21,446 bases of DNA from an uncultured Pelosinus sp. Its GTDB lineage: Bacteria > Bacillota > Negativicutes > Sporomusales > Acetonemataceae. How positions within the stretch are numbered: position 1 is the stretch's first letter; each line of letters starts with the position of its first letter. Both the position numbers and the translations under genes were made by a program. The DNA is taken from the NCBI GenBank assembly GCA_900542835.1, contig UQPB01000053.1, positions 1 through 21,446 of the forward strand, in the 5' to 3' direction. The notes beneath the pieces were generated by a model. The model was not told the origin of the DNA and did no database searches. It saw only the letters and a list, made by a program, of their open reading frames with translations. Below, in pieces: positions 7,905 through 14,224 of the stretch.

Positions 7905-8351
7905 ATGATGTTTGACTTAATTCCTTTTGACAAAAACAATAAGCCGTCAAGGCGGGAAGACCTCTTTAGCCAACTGGCGCAGCGGTTTTTCAACGAGGAT
8001 ATTTTTGCGCCCTTTGCACCCTCCGTCCACAGCCTGCGGGTAGACCTGAAGGAGACCGGTGATGCCTATCTGATTGAAGCCGATCTGCCGGGTATTGCCA
8101 AAGAAGACATTTCCCTGCGCTATGCGAATAACTATCTGACGATTTCCGCCAACCGCCAGGAAACAGAGGAATCGAGATCGGAAAATTATCTGCGGCGTGA
8201 ACGCCGCTGCGGCACCGTCCAACGTTCCTTTTATATTAACAATGTGCAGGATGACAAAATTACCGCCGCGTTTAAAGACGGTGTGCTGCGAATCACCCTG
8301 CCGAAGCAAGACCCAACCGCAGCCGCCAGCCATTCAATCCCCATCAACTAA
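7905..8351 (+). CDS. hsp20: Small heat-shock protein, Hsp20/alpha-crystallin family
   Basis: This cytoplasmic ATP-independent holdase chaperone has 148 residues. The N-terminus is MMFDLIPFDKNN. The alpha-crystallin domain spans about 42-137, starting LRVDLKETGDAYLIEADLPG and ending with the family signature AAFKDGVLRITLPK. The tail holds IPI (SHSIPIN), the motif that docks subunits in oligomers. GAGGGGG precedes the start; the ATG at 7905 and the next ATG at 7908 are both possible, and the second has better spacing and the family-typical MFDLIPF start. The frame is open upstream to 7824, but that overlaps the promoter. It is a single gene with a strong promoter, so heat control may act at the leader dyads. 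Confidence 0.93.
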   Translation: MMFDLIPFDKNNKPSRREDLFSQLAQRFFNEDIFAPFAPSVHSLRVDLKETGDAYLIEADLPGIAKEDISLRYANNYLTISANRQETEESRSENYLRRERRCGTVQRSFYINNVQDDKITAAFKDGVLRITLPKQDPTAAASHSIPIN

Positions 8352-8359
8352 ACCGTTTT

Positions 8360-8860
8360 ACCTCTGTGTCCTCCACGGAAGCGTCTTTCTTCGTGTCGTC
8401 CCAGGCTTCCGCCGGGATTGACCAGCCACGGAGTTCACGGAGGGCACAGGGAACTTTTTCCCACAGAGGACGCCGAGGGACGCCGAGGTGCACAGAGGTG
8501 TTATGGATATTAGTAAAAATTCCCGTTTTTTCCTCTGTGCCTCCGTGTATCCTCCGTGTACTTCGTGGAATCGTTCCTTTCCCCGTCGCCCAGGTTTCCA
8601 GCCTGGGATAACGAGCCACGAAGGGCACGGAGGATACACGGCTATGGATATTATTAAAATTCCCGTTCTCCCTCTGTGCCCTCTGTGTATTCGCCGTGTA
8701 CTTCGTGGAATCGTCCTTTCCCCGTCGCCCAGGTTTCCAGCCTGGGATAACGAGCCACGAAGGGCATGGAGTTTCACGGAGGATACAGGGCTATGGATAT
8801 TATTAAAATTCCCGTTCTCCCTCTGTGCCCTCCGTGTATCCTCCGTGTACTTCGTGGAAT
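8360..8860. repeat. Block of palindromic tandem repeats, CACGGAGG/CCTCCGTG family
   Basis: Two full copies and one partial copy start with TATGGATAT at 8502, 8643 and 8792, so the periods are 141 and 149 bases. Each copy contains a CCTCTGTG..CCTCCGTG..CTTCGTGG arm, a CCCAGG-N7-CCTGGG hairpin (8589-8607 in the first copy) and a complementary CCACGAAGG..CACGGAGG arm. Each could therefore fold into a long imperfect hairpin. In the first copy 8543-8575 pairs with 8610-8641. A more degenerate copy fills 8360-8501. Long open frames run through on both strands only because the repeat has few stop codons; they lack ribosome sites. The unit reappears inverted at the right end of the window. Confidence 0.9.
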
Positions 8861-8900
8861 CGTTCTTTCGTCCTTTCGTTCTTTCGTTCTTTCGTTCTTT
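8861..8900. repeat. Octamer tandem repeat CGTTCTTT, five copies
   Basis: Five successive 8-base units, CGTTCTTT, fill 8861-8900. The second reads CGTCCTTT. The run abuts the last partial copy of the palindromic repeat. Confidence 0.93.
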
Positions 8901-8961
8901 ACCTTTCCTCCCGCATTCCGGACTTTTGCGACAACCCTTAAAAATTGTCCACAGACTGTCG

Positions 8962-9000
8962 AGCAACCCCACTGTTCACCAGAGGGGGTTGCTTGTTTTT
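8962..9000 (+). terminator. Terminator-like hairpin with T-rich tail
   Basis: AGCAACCCC (8962-8970) pairs with GGGGTTGCT (8985-8993), a 9-bp stem with a 14-base loop, followed by TGTTTTT. On the plus strand this looks like a Rho-independent terminator. The nearest upstream plus-strand gene is hsp20, 610 bases away across the repeat block. Confidence 0.55.
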
Positions 9001-9190
9001 ATGTCAGATACAGTTTCTTGCCGCGTCCCGTCTCTGGTTCTCTATCCGTTTTCCAAGCCTGGATTGCCGCTGGCCAAAGCAGCGTCTGTAACCGTACAAT
9101 TGTCGCAGGAATCTATTTACCGATTATCGGGAACAGTAATAGCGCTATCCGGTTTACCGCGCTGCGCGGTTGCGGCGGAGCACTAATGCA
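9001..9190. other. Non-coding region upstream of the hybrid-cluster protein gene
   Basis: No gene is supported. An open frame runs through but has no ribosome site and no recognisable product. The stretch holds the palindrome CCGATTATCGG at 9120-9130 and a GC-rich dyad at 9156-9170 (ACCGCGC/GCGCGGT around one base). No convincing promoter pair was found. Confidence 0.4.
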
Positions 9191-9205
9191 GAAGGAGAGA
9201 TGGGA

Positions 9206-10861
9206 TTGGAAAACGCGATGTTCTGTTACCAATGCGAGCAAACCTTTGGAGGAAAAGGCTGCACCAAGAGCGGCGTTTGCGGCAAAACACCGGAAATCGC
9301 CAATTTACAGGATCTGCTGATCTACCAGTTGAAAGGAATATCCTGTTATGCCAAGGCGCTGCTGGACCAGGATAAAACCATTGATGAAGAACTGGTACAG
9401 TTTGTCGAAAATGCCTTATTTACAACATTGACCAATGTCAATTTCGATGTAAATGTACACATCCGGATGCTGAAGCAATCGCAAAAGCTCAAGGAACGCA
9501 TCCGCAGCCAGGCGCCGCAGGGACGCTATCCGGCGGCGGCCGTCTATAACCTGAGCGACAGCAAAGAAGCCATGCTCCGGGACGCCGTTTGCGCCGGCAT
9601 CATGTACGACCAGTCCCTGGACGCCGACATCCGTTCGCTGCGGTCAACGATTCTCTACGGTTTAAAGGGAATCAGCGCCTACGGCCATCAGGCGCGGCTG
9701 CTCAATTATCGCAGCCGCGAGGTTGACCACTTTTACTTTTTGGGTCTGGAAGCGACGACTAATGACGCGCTGACGGTGGAAGAGTTGATCCGGATGACGC
9801 TGCGAACCGGCAACGCCAGCGTGGAAGTCATGCGCATACTGGATGAAGCCAATACAGGCAGTTATGAAAACCCGTCGCCGCACAGCGTAACAACGGCATT
9901 AAAAAAAGGCCCGTTCATCATCGTATCCGGCCATGATCTGCGCGATCTGGAAATGCTGCTGCAGCAAACCGAGGGCAAGGGCATCAATATTTACACCCAC
10001 GGCGAAATGCTGCCGGCGCACGGCTATCCCGGACTGAAAAGCTATCGCCACCTGGCAGGCAATTACGGTTCAGCCTGGCAAAACCAGCAGAAAGAATTCG
10101 ACAGCCTTCCCGGCTGCATACTGATGACTACCAATTGCCTGATGCGGCCGCGGGAAACATACAAGGACCGCCTGTTTACGACCAATGTGGTCGGCTGGGA
10201 AGGCGTCAGCAGCATTAACGCCGGCGCCAGCGGCGTAAAAGACTTCAGTCCGATCATTGATAAAGCGCTGGAGCTCGGCGGCTTTGCTGAAGACCAGCCG
10301 GCGGAGCCGGAGATTCTCGTCGGCTTCGGTCATCACGCCACCTTATCGCAGGCGGAAGTGATTGTAAGCGCTGTCAAAACCGGCAAGCTTCGCCATTTTT
10401 TCCTGATCGGCGGCTGCGACGGCGCCCGGCCGGGCCGCAATTATTATACCGATCTCGCCCAACTGGTGCCTGAGGACTGCATTATCCTCACCCTGGCCTG
10501 TGGCAAATACCGGTTCAACAAGCTTGATTTCGGCACCGTAGCCGGTCTGCCCCGCCTGCTGGACATCGGTCAGTGCAACGACGCCTACTCCGCCGTCCGG
10601 ATCGCCACCGCGCTGGCCGATGCCTTTGACACCGACGTCAACTCCCTGCCGCTGTCGATCGTGCTTTCCTGGTATGAGCAAAAAGCGGTCGCAGACCTGC
10701 TGGCGCTGCTCTCCCTCGGCATGAAAGGAATGCTGCTGGGGCCAAGCCTGCCGGCGTTTCTTTCGCCCAATGTCCTGCAATACCTGGTAGAAACGTTTGC
10801 CATCAAACCGATCAGTACACCTGAGGATGATTTAAAAACACTGCTGAAGCAGGCAAACTGA
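9206..10861 (+). CDS. hcp: Hybrid-cluster protein (hydroxylamine reductase)
   Basis: This cytoplasmic iron-sulfur enzyme reduces hydroxylamine to ammonia in vitro and is linked to nitric oxide and nitrosative stress protection. The N-terminal cluster motif is Cx2Cx8Cx5C (C7, C10, C19, C25), the spacing of strict-anaerobe Hcp. Hybrid-cluster ligands appear in order: His in SGHDL, Glu in THGEMLPAHGYP, Cys in TTNCLM, Cys in GGCDGARPGRNYY, Cys in LACGKYRFN, Cys in DIGQCNDAYSA, and Glu and Lys in WYEQKAV. The chosen start is the TTG at 9206, which lies 8 bases after AAGGAG and gives MENAMFCYQC and 551 residues, the family length. The ATG at 9200 is only two bases from the ribosome site. Confidence 0.95.
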   Translation: MENAMFCYQCEQTFGGKGCTKSGVCGKTPEIANLQDLLIYQLKGISCYAKALLDQDKTIDEELVQFVENALFTTLTNVNFDVNVHIRMLKQSQKLKERIRSQAPQGRYPAAAVYNLSDSKEAMLRDAVCAGIMYDQSLDADIRSLRSTILYGLKGISAYGHQARLLNYRSREVDHFYFLGLEATTNDALTVEELIRMTLRTGNASVEVMRILDEANTGSYENPSPHSVTTALKKGPFIIVSGHDLRDLEMLLQQTEGKGINIYTHGEMLPAHGYPGLKSYRHLAGNYGSAWQNQQKEFDSLPGCILMTTNCLMRPRETYKDRLFTTNVVGWEGVSSINAGASGVKDFSPIIDKALELGGFAEDQPAEPEILVGFGHHATLSQAEVIVSAVKTGKLRHFFLIGGCDGARPGRNYYTDLAQLVPEDCIILTLACGKYRFNKLDFGTVAGLPRLLDIGQCNDAYSAVRIATALADAFDTDVNSLPLSIVLSWYEQKAVADLLALLSLGMKGMLLGPSLPAFLSPNVLQYLVETFAIKPISTPEDDLKTLLKQAN

Positions 10862-10938
10862 CGCGGCTGCCGCCGCGGAAGGCTCAGCCTCAGCCCGGAA
10901 GGCTTCACGTCAGCTTAAACCCCGTCAGGAGGTATCCT

Positions 10939-11232
10939 ATGCAGGCCAACACTGGTGTCCACTGTCCTGTTTGCGGCAGCCGCCAACTGCTGCTAAAGTA
11001 TGAGGTCAGCTATGAATACGCTTACACAATTGATGAAAATGCGCCTGGAATCGCCAACCATGATAGGTTTCTGCCCTACCTCTATGATCAGCGGAAACAA
11101 ACGGCGTCCCGGCAATCGATCAGCTGTCCGGATTGCGGCGCCAGCTTCCCCTGTCATTTGGACCACCGGCAGGGAATCGATGCTGCAGCTCTGCAGCAAG
11201 CTATCGACGCCGGCTGCGGCAGTCAGACATAA
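10939..11232 (+). CDS. Small zinc-ribbon protein of unknown function
   Basis: This 97-residue protein carries two CxxC pairs, CPVC at residues 9-12 and CPDC at 63-66, which together look like a split zinc ribbon. Between them lies a Tyr-rich stretch (YEVSYEYAYTID) and an acidic segment. An additional C72 and H74 follow, and C93 lies near the end. It has a strong site, AGGAGG, 7 bases before the ATG. It lies 77 bases after hcp in the same direction and before a shared terminator, so it may be cotranscribed with hcp. I do not recognise the family. A role in redox or metal handling is only a guess from context. Confidence 0.75.
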   Translation: MQANTGVHCPVCGSRQLLLKYEVSYEYAYTIDENAPGIANHDRFLPYLYDQRKQTASRQSISCPDCGASFPCHLDHRQGIDAAALQQAIDAGCGSQT

Positions 11233-11266
11233 GAAAAAGCCCGCTGCGCGGGCTTTTTCTTATGTC
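11226..11266. terminator. Perfect bidirectional terminator between convergent genes
   Basis: Arms 11226-11244 and 11248-11266 are perfectly complementary over 19 bases around the loop TGC. A GC-rich top (GCCCGC) and A5/T5 runs on both sides make it a terminator in either direction. It includes the TAA stop codons of both the zinc-ribbon gene (11230-11232) and the HD-GYP gene (11260-11262). Confidence 0.95.
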
Positions 11267-12366
11267 GCCGGCTCTGCCGGCTTCAGCAGGTCAAAAATTT
11301 CGCTCTCCTTAAGCACTCTGGTAATAAACAGCGTTAAATGCTCAGTGAGATCAATTTCCCGCGGCTGCTCCAGCAATTGACCGGATGTATCAGTCAACAG
11401 CCGGATGACCGGGCGGGACTGCAGCTTCGGCAACACCTTGATCACCAGCCCGATTTCATTGCTGGCCAGCTGTACCACGCTTCCCATCGGATAAATGGCT
11501 ACATGCGCCAAAAATATATTCACAATTTCCGGGTCGACAAATGTCCCCCCCAGAGTCATCAACGTCTCATAAGCCTCATGCGGCAGCATGCCTTTGCGGT
11601 AGGGCCGGTCGGAAATCAAGGCGTCAAAAATATCGGCAACCGCGGCAATACGCCCGTACTCATGGATATCAGTGCCGATCATCTGCCGCGGGTAGCCTTT
11701 GCCGTCAAAACGCTCATGATGCTGAAAGGCGATGTGCGCGGCCAGAACCGAAATATCCCGCAGCTTACGGATATAATTAAAACCGGCTTCGGCATGCTCC
11801 TGCACAATCCGGCTCTCCCGGGGCGTTAAACTGCCTACCTTGGCCAGAATTTCCGCCGGCACCGCCGTCATCCCCAGATCATGCAGCAAACAGCCCAAAG
11901 CCAGGTCCAACAGCTTATCTTCGCTATAATCCATATTAACTGCTGTCAGCAGTGATAAAATACAAACATTAACCGAGTGGGCTATCAGATAGTCGTCATA
12001 GGTTCGCAGATCGACAAGATGAATCATCGCCTCACGGTTGCGGACAATCTCCACCACCAGCTGCCTGGCGGCTCCTTTCAACGGTTCAAGATTCAGCTCG
12101 CCGGTCCGCTGGAAGCGGCGGACAACACTCTGCAGTCCCTGAATTGTCCGTACCCGGGTATCGATATTAATCAGCTCCGGCACTTCCAGATCGCTGAACA
12201 GCGGATTGCAAACGTACACCGAGCCGACACCGAGATTCTCCAGCTTAGGAATCGTTCCCTCCGCCAGAATCGTACCCGCGCTGAGCAAAAGCCGTCCCTC
12301 CGAGTTGTAGACGCCTTTTGCCACCAGCATGCCGGCCTGTAAAAATGGCAATGAAACCCGCTGCAT
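11260..12366 (-). CDS. HD-GYP domain protein, probable cyclic di-GMP phosphodiesterase
   Basis: The protein is 368 residues from the ATG at 12366. The N-terminal 100 residues match the DUF3391-like or PilZ-adjacent leader seen before HD-GYP domains (GMLVAKGVYNSEGRLLLSAGT). The HD-GYP domain spans about 125-300: HDLG with the HD pair at 162-163, then EHAEAGFNYIR, then QHHERFDGKGYP with GYP at 224-226, then VADIFDALISDRPYRKG. All metal-ligand motifs are present, so it is probably active against cyclic di-GMP. No membrane span or receiver domain is seen. The open frame reaches a TTG at 12399, but GAGGGGG sits nine bases before the ATG, so that start is preferred. Confidence 0.93.
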   Translation of the reverse strand: MQRVSLPFLQAGMLVAKGVYNSEGRLLLSAGTILAEGTIPKLENLGVGSVYVCNPLFSDLEVPELINIDTRVRTIQGLQSVVRRFQRTGELNLEPLKGAARQLVVEIVRNREAMIHLVDLRTYDDYLIAHSVNVCILSLLTAVNMDYSEDKLLDLALGCLLHDLGMTAVPAEILAKVGSLTPRESRIVQEHAEAGFNYIRKLRDISVLAAHIAFQHHERFDGKGYPRQMIGTDIHEYGRIAAVADIFDALISDRPYRKGMLPHEAYETLMTLGGTFVDPEIVNIFLAHVAIYPMGSVVQLASNEIGLVIKVLPKLQSRPVIRLLTDTSGQLLEQPREIDLTEHLTLFITRVLKESEIFDLLKPAEPAT

Positions 12367-12427
12367 TCGGAAATGCCCCCTCAACACACAATTCGACAAA
12401 AAACTGCCACTATTATTTATAGTAGCG

Positions 12428-12501
12428 TGTCAGCCTAAACAGCACCAGAGACCAAAGTCCTATATATATAGGATAAAGGTCTCCGCTTTGTAAGTCTGAC
12501 A
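12428..12501. promoter_or_regulatory. Nested dyad between the HD-GYP and YvrJ genes
   Basis: The centre is TCCTATATATATAGGA (12458-12473), a 16-base perfect palindrome. It is flanked symmetrically by GAGACC (12448-12453) and GGTCTC (12478-12483), and further out by TGTCAG (12428-12433) and CTGACA (12496-12501). There is no T tract on either side, so it is not a standard terminator. It lies just upstream of a TATAAA (minus strand, 12416-12421) that may serve the HD-GYP gene. It could be an operator. Confidence 0.6.
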
Positions 12502-12504
12502 GCT

Positions 12505-12648
12505 TTATAGTTTTGCCGCAATCACCTTCGCCAGCTCATAAATACTGACAGTTAGTTTGTCGATCTTGCTTTCCATGCGGATCAGCAAAAATCCTGCCAC
12601 TACCATAGGAAAGCCATAGCTGGCCGAATAACTAAACAGCTCTTCCAC
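12505..12648 (-). CDS. YvrJ family small membrane protein
   Basis: This 47-residue protein has one hydrophobic segment (YGFPMVVAGFLLIRM) followed by an amphipathic tail ending KVIAAKL. The pattern aromatic-GFP-hydrophobic span-R-x-E-x-K-x-x-x-L is the YvrJ family. In Bacillus subtilis yvrJ is controlled by the two-part sigma factor SigO/RsoA, which fits the sigma-like gene upstream here. The GTG start has GGAGG seven bases upstream. An open frame to 12732 includes a low-complexity Gly/Ala/Arg stretch and is rejected. It is last in the cassette, 103 bases after the DUF2922 gene. Molecular function is unknown. Confidence 0.82.
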   Translation of the reverse strand: MEELFSYSASYGFPMVVAGFLLIRMESKIDKLTVSIYELAKVIAAKL

Positions 12649-12751
12649 GCACGCGCCTCCTCCGGCCCGCGGCGCCGCTGCGGCGGCTTGCGTAGACCGT
12701 CCACGGCAGTCTCCCGGCCATCCGCCCGGCACCGCAGCCTGTTATTGCCGG

Positions 12752-12964
12752 TTAAGTCAGGGATACGGTTTCCCGGCTGCGCAGCCGCGCGTCGACACGA
12801 TCGGTCAGATCACCGCCCTTACTGGTAAAAATATTCTGGGCAATGATATCCGCCATGACCGTCTGCGCCTCGCTGAGCGTCAGCGATTCTTTGGGATCGG
12901 CCAGGCTCAGTGTAACTTCCTGACCGGCAGCGTTGCGAAAAACCAATTCCAGTGTTTTGGCCAC
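12752..12964 (-). CDS. DUF2922 family small protein
   Basis: This 70-residue protein matches the DUF2922 pattern: KTLELVFRNAAGQEVTLSLA, then DPKESLTLSEAQTVMADIIA, then NIFTSKGGDL and a basic end. It is cytosolic, with no membrane segment. The GTG start is preceded by AGGAGGTGA. It lies 37 bases after the DUF1659 gene, so they are almost certainly cotranscribed. The function of this family is not established. The pairing with DUF1659 is recurrent in Firmicutes, as far as I recall. Confidence 0.88.
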   Translation of the reverse strand: MAKTLELVFRNAAGQEVTLSLADPKESLTLSEAQTVMADIIAQNIFTSKGGDLTDRVDARLRSRETVSLT

Positions 12965-13001
12965 TTATCTCACCTCCTTTTTTCATTGCTGCAACGGCAG
13001 C

Positions 13002-13226
13002 TTACTCTTCGACCAGATTGGCGTCGTTTTGACGTGAGACCGCGATCAGGCTGTGCTGCTGCAGGCCGGCCAGCCCCTGCGCCACTGCGTATACCGCCGC
13101 GTCGGCGGCGGCCGGCTTCAGGTTTTGCAGGCTGCGTACCCGCAATACCGGCGCGCCGTTGGCGTTGAGACCGGTTTGGACCTTAATCTGCAGGCGGGAC
13201 GCCTGCGGAATATTGACAATTGCCAT
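13002..13226 (-). CDS. DUF1659 family small protein
   Basis: This 74-residue protein is typical of DUF1659: a short N-terminal strand region (SRLQIKVQTGLNANGAPVLRVRSL), then NLKPAAADAAVYAVAQGLAGLQ and an acidic end. It has a strong ribosome site, GGGAGGTGA, before its ATG and a good promoter of its own just upstream. It is followed by DUF2922 and YvrJ. No function has been assigned to the family. The small size and tight linkage to DUF2922 suggest that the two products act together, which is inference. Confidence 0.86.
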   Translation of the reverse strand: MAIVNIPQASRLQIKVQTGLNANGAPVLRVRSLQNLKPAAADAAVYAVAQGLAGLQQHSLIAVSRQNDANLVEE

Positions 13227-13247
13227 ATTCTCACCTCCCTTCGCCTA

Positions 13248-13276
13248 TATACATTCCTAAGCAGGCAAAATGTCAA
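13248..13276 (-). promoter_or_regulatory. Sigma-A type promoter of the DUF1659-DUF2922-YvrJ genes
   Basis: On the minus strand TTGACA (13271-13276) and TGTATA (13248-13253) are separated by 17 bases. A TATATA register two bases further would give 19. The small-protein genes can thus be transcribed apart from the sigma-factor gene. Confidence 0.7.
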
Positions 13277-13292
13277 TGCCGCCGTTAAAAAT

Positions 13293-13865
13293 TTAAATTC
13301 TGCCGGCCAAAGCCCGCCGCAGCTGCGCAAGCGCCCGCCGGCACATAGCCTGCACCGCCTGACGGCTGACGCCCCATTCGGCAGCCAGATCAGTCTGCTT
13401 CCGCTCGGTCAGCAGGGTGGCAGTGACAGCCTGCAGCTGCCGCGGCGGCAGAGCCAGCAGCGCCCGCTGCAGCTGTGCCTGTTGTTCGTTTCGCACTGCC
13501 ATCGCCTCTACGTTATCGTCCGCAGTCAGCCGCTCCAGCCATGCCTCCGGCCCGGTTTCGGCCCCGTCGCCGGCCAGTGGCTGTTCGTGCTGCCAACGGC
13601 AGCGCTCCCGTTTAAACAGGTTCCAGATCCGATAGGCGACACGGCGTTCGGCATAGACCGCAAACGGCACGCCGCGTCGAGGATCATAATCCCGGATTGC
13701 CTGAACCAGCGCCAGCCAGCCCTCGGCCGCGGCTTCCTCGCGGATAGCCGCCAAATGGCTCAGTCCGGCCCGCTTCCGCACCAGAGCCTGAAAGCGGCGG
13801 CAAACCGCTGCACATGCCGCCGGGTCACCCGCCTGCGCCAGAACAATCAGCTGTTGTAATTCCAT
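13293..13865 (-). CDS. Small sigma-70 family factor
   Basis: The protein is 190 residues from the ATG. Residues 1-40 match the helix-turn-helix conjugative-transposon-like N-terminus (LIVLAQAGDPAACAAVCRRF). Residues 41-88 look like sigma region 2 (EGWLALVQAIRDYDPRRGVPFAVYA). Residues from about 130 to 188 are region 4, with ALPPRQLQAV and the recognition-helix segment DLAAEWGVSRQAVQAMCRRA. Regions 1 and 3 are absent, as in compact alternative sigma factors. A GTG three codons upstream is unlikely because it abuts the ribosome site; the ATG at 13865 is preferred, with AAAGGG eight bases upstream. It lies 66 bases before the DUF1659 promoter and gene. It may control the small-protein genes, which is unproven. 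Confidence 0.82.
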   Translation of the reverse strand: MELQQLIVLAQAGDPAACAAVCRRFQALVRKRAGLSHLAAIREEAAAEGWLALVQAIRDYDPRRGVPFAVYAERRVAYRIWNLFKRERCRWQHEQPLAGDGAETGPEAWLERLTADDNVEAMAVRNEQQAQLQRALLALPPRQLQAVTATLLTERKQTDLAAEWGVSRQAVQAMCRRALAQLRRALAGRI

Positions 13866-13883
13866 TCTCCTCACCCTTTGGCA

Positions 13884-13897
13884 AGGAACCGGTTCCT
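13884..13897. promoter_or_regulatory. 14-base perfect palindrome in the sigma-factor leader
   Basis: AGGAACCGGTTCCT is a perfect palindrome located just after the predicted transcription start of the sigma-factor gene and 18 bases before its ATG. This is a typical place for a repressor site. The binder is unknown. Confidence 0.5.
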
Positions 13898-13915
13898 CAA
13901 ATTAGCGCTGCTACC

Positions 13916-13944
13916 AGCATAAGTGTTGCCGGCAGCAGCGGCAA
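13916..13944 (-). promoter_or_regulatory. Sigma-A type promoter of the sigma-factor gene
   Basis: On the minus strand TTGCCG (13939-13944) and TATGCT (13916-13921) are separated by exactly 17 bases. The -10 ends about 50 bases before the ATG. Confidence 0.55.
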
Positions 13945-14017
13945 ATGCCGAACGGCGACGCCCCGGCAGGCAAAACAGGCAAACCCGGCAGCGCCGCTGC
14001 CGGCTGAGACGGACCGC

Positions 14018-14070
14018 AAAGAAAAAGACAGCGGGCTTGAATGAACTTCAAGCTCACTGTCTTTTTCTTT
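14018..14070 (-). terminator. Rho-independent terminator of the Fur-family gene
   Basis: Arms 14018-14031 and 14057-14070 pair perfectly over 14 bases. The stem continues inward to 14040/14048 with one mismatch and one wobble, leaving a 7-base loop. The minus strand ends in CTTTTTCTTT. It lies 155 bases after the Fur-family stop codon; no plus-strand gene ends nearby. Confidence 0.85.
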
Positions 14071-14224
14071 TGACCGCTGAATGCCCCGCAAGGCACCCCC
14101 TTACTTTTGCCATCCCCCCGTACTCTGGCCCTTTCCGGAAAAAGCCGTTCCGCAGGGTGAAAACCGGCTGGTCTGCGTTAAGAAGGCCCGTTGTAAGTAA
14201 AGGCAGCCACGCTGCTGCAGGATA

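Noticed and set aside
8360..8860. Possible CRISPR array
   Set aside because: Units are 141-149 bases with no short identical repeats separated by unique spacers, and no cas gene is present.
8358..8972. Long open frames on both strands through the left repeat block
   Set aside because: They exist because the CACGGAGG-type repeat lacks stop codons. They have no ribosome sites, and their translations are repeat-derived Arg/Gly/Ser-rich strings that differ in every frame.
9001..9180. Possible gene remnant between the repeat block and hcp
   Set aside because: The frame is open but translation does not resemble a known family and there is no ribosome site.
10862..10938. Terminator between hcp and the zinc-ribbon gene
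   Set aside because: The CGCGGC/GCCGCG hairpin at 10862-10877 has no T tract, so readthrough from hcp is more likely.
12649..12732. Longer N-terminus of the YvrJ protein
   Set aside because: The extension is a low-complexity Gly/Ala/Arg stretch, and GGAGG sits at proper distance from the internal GTG.
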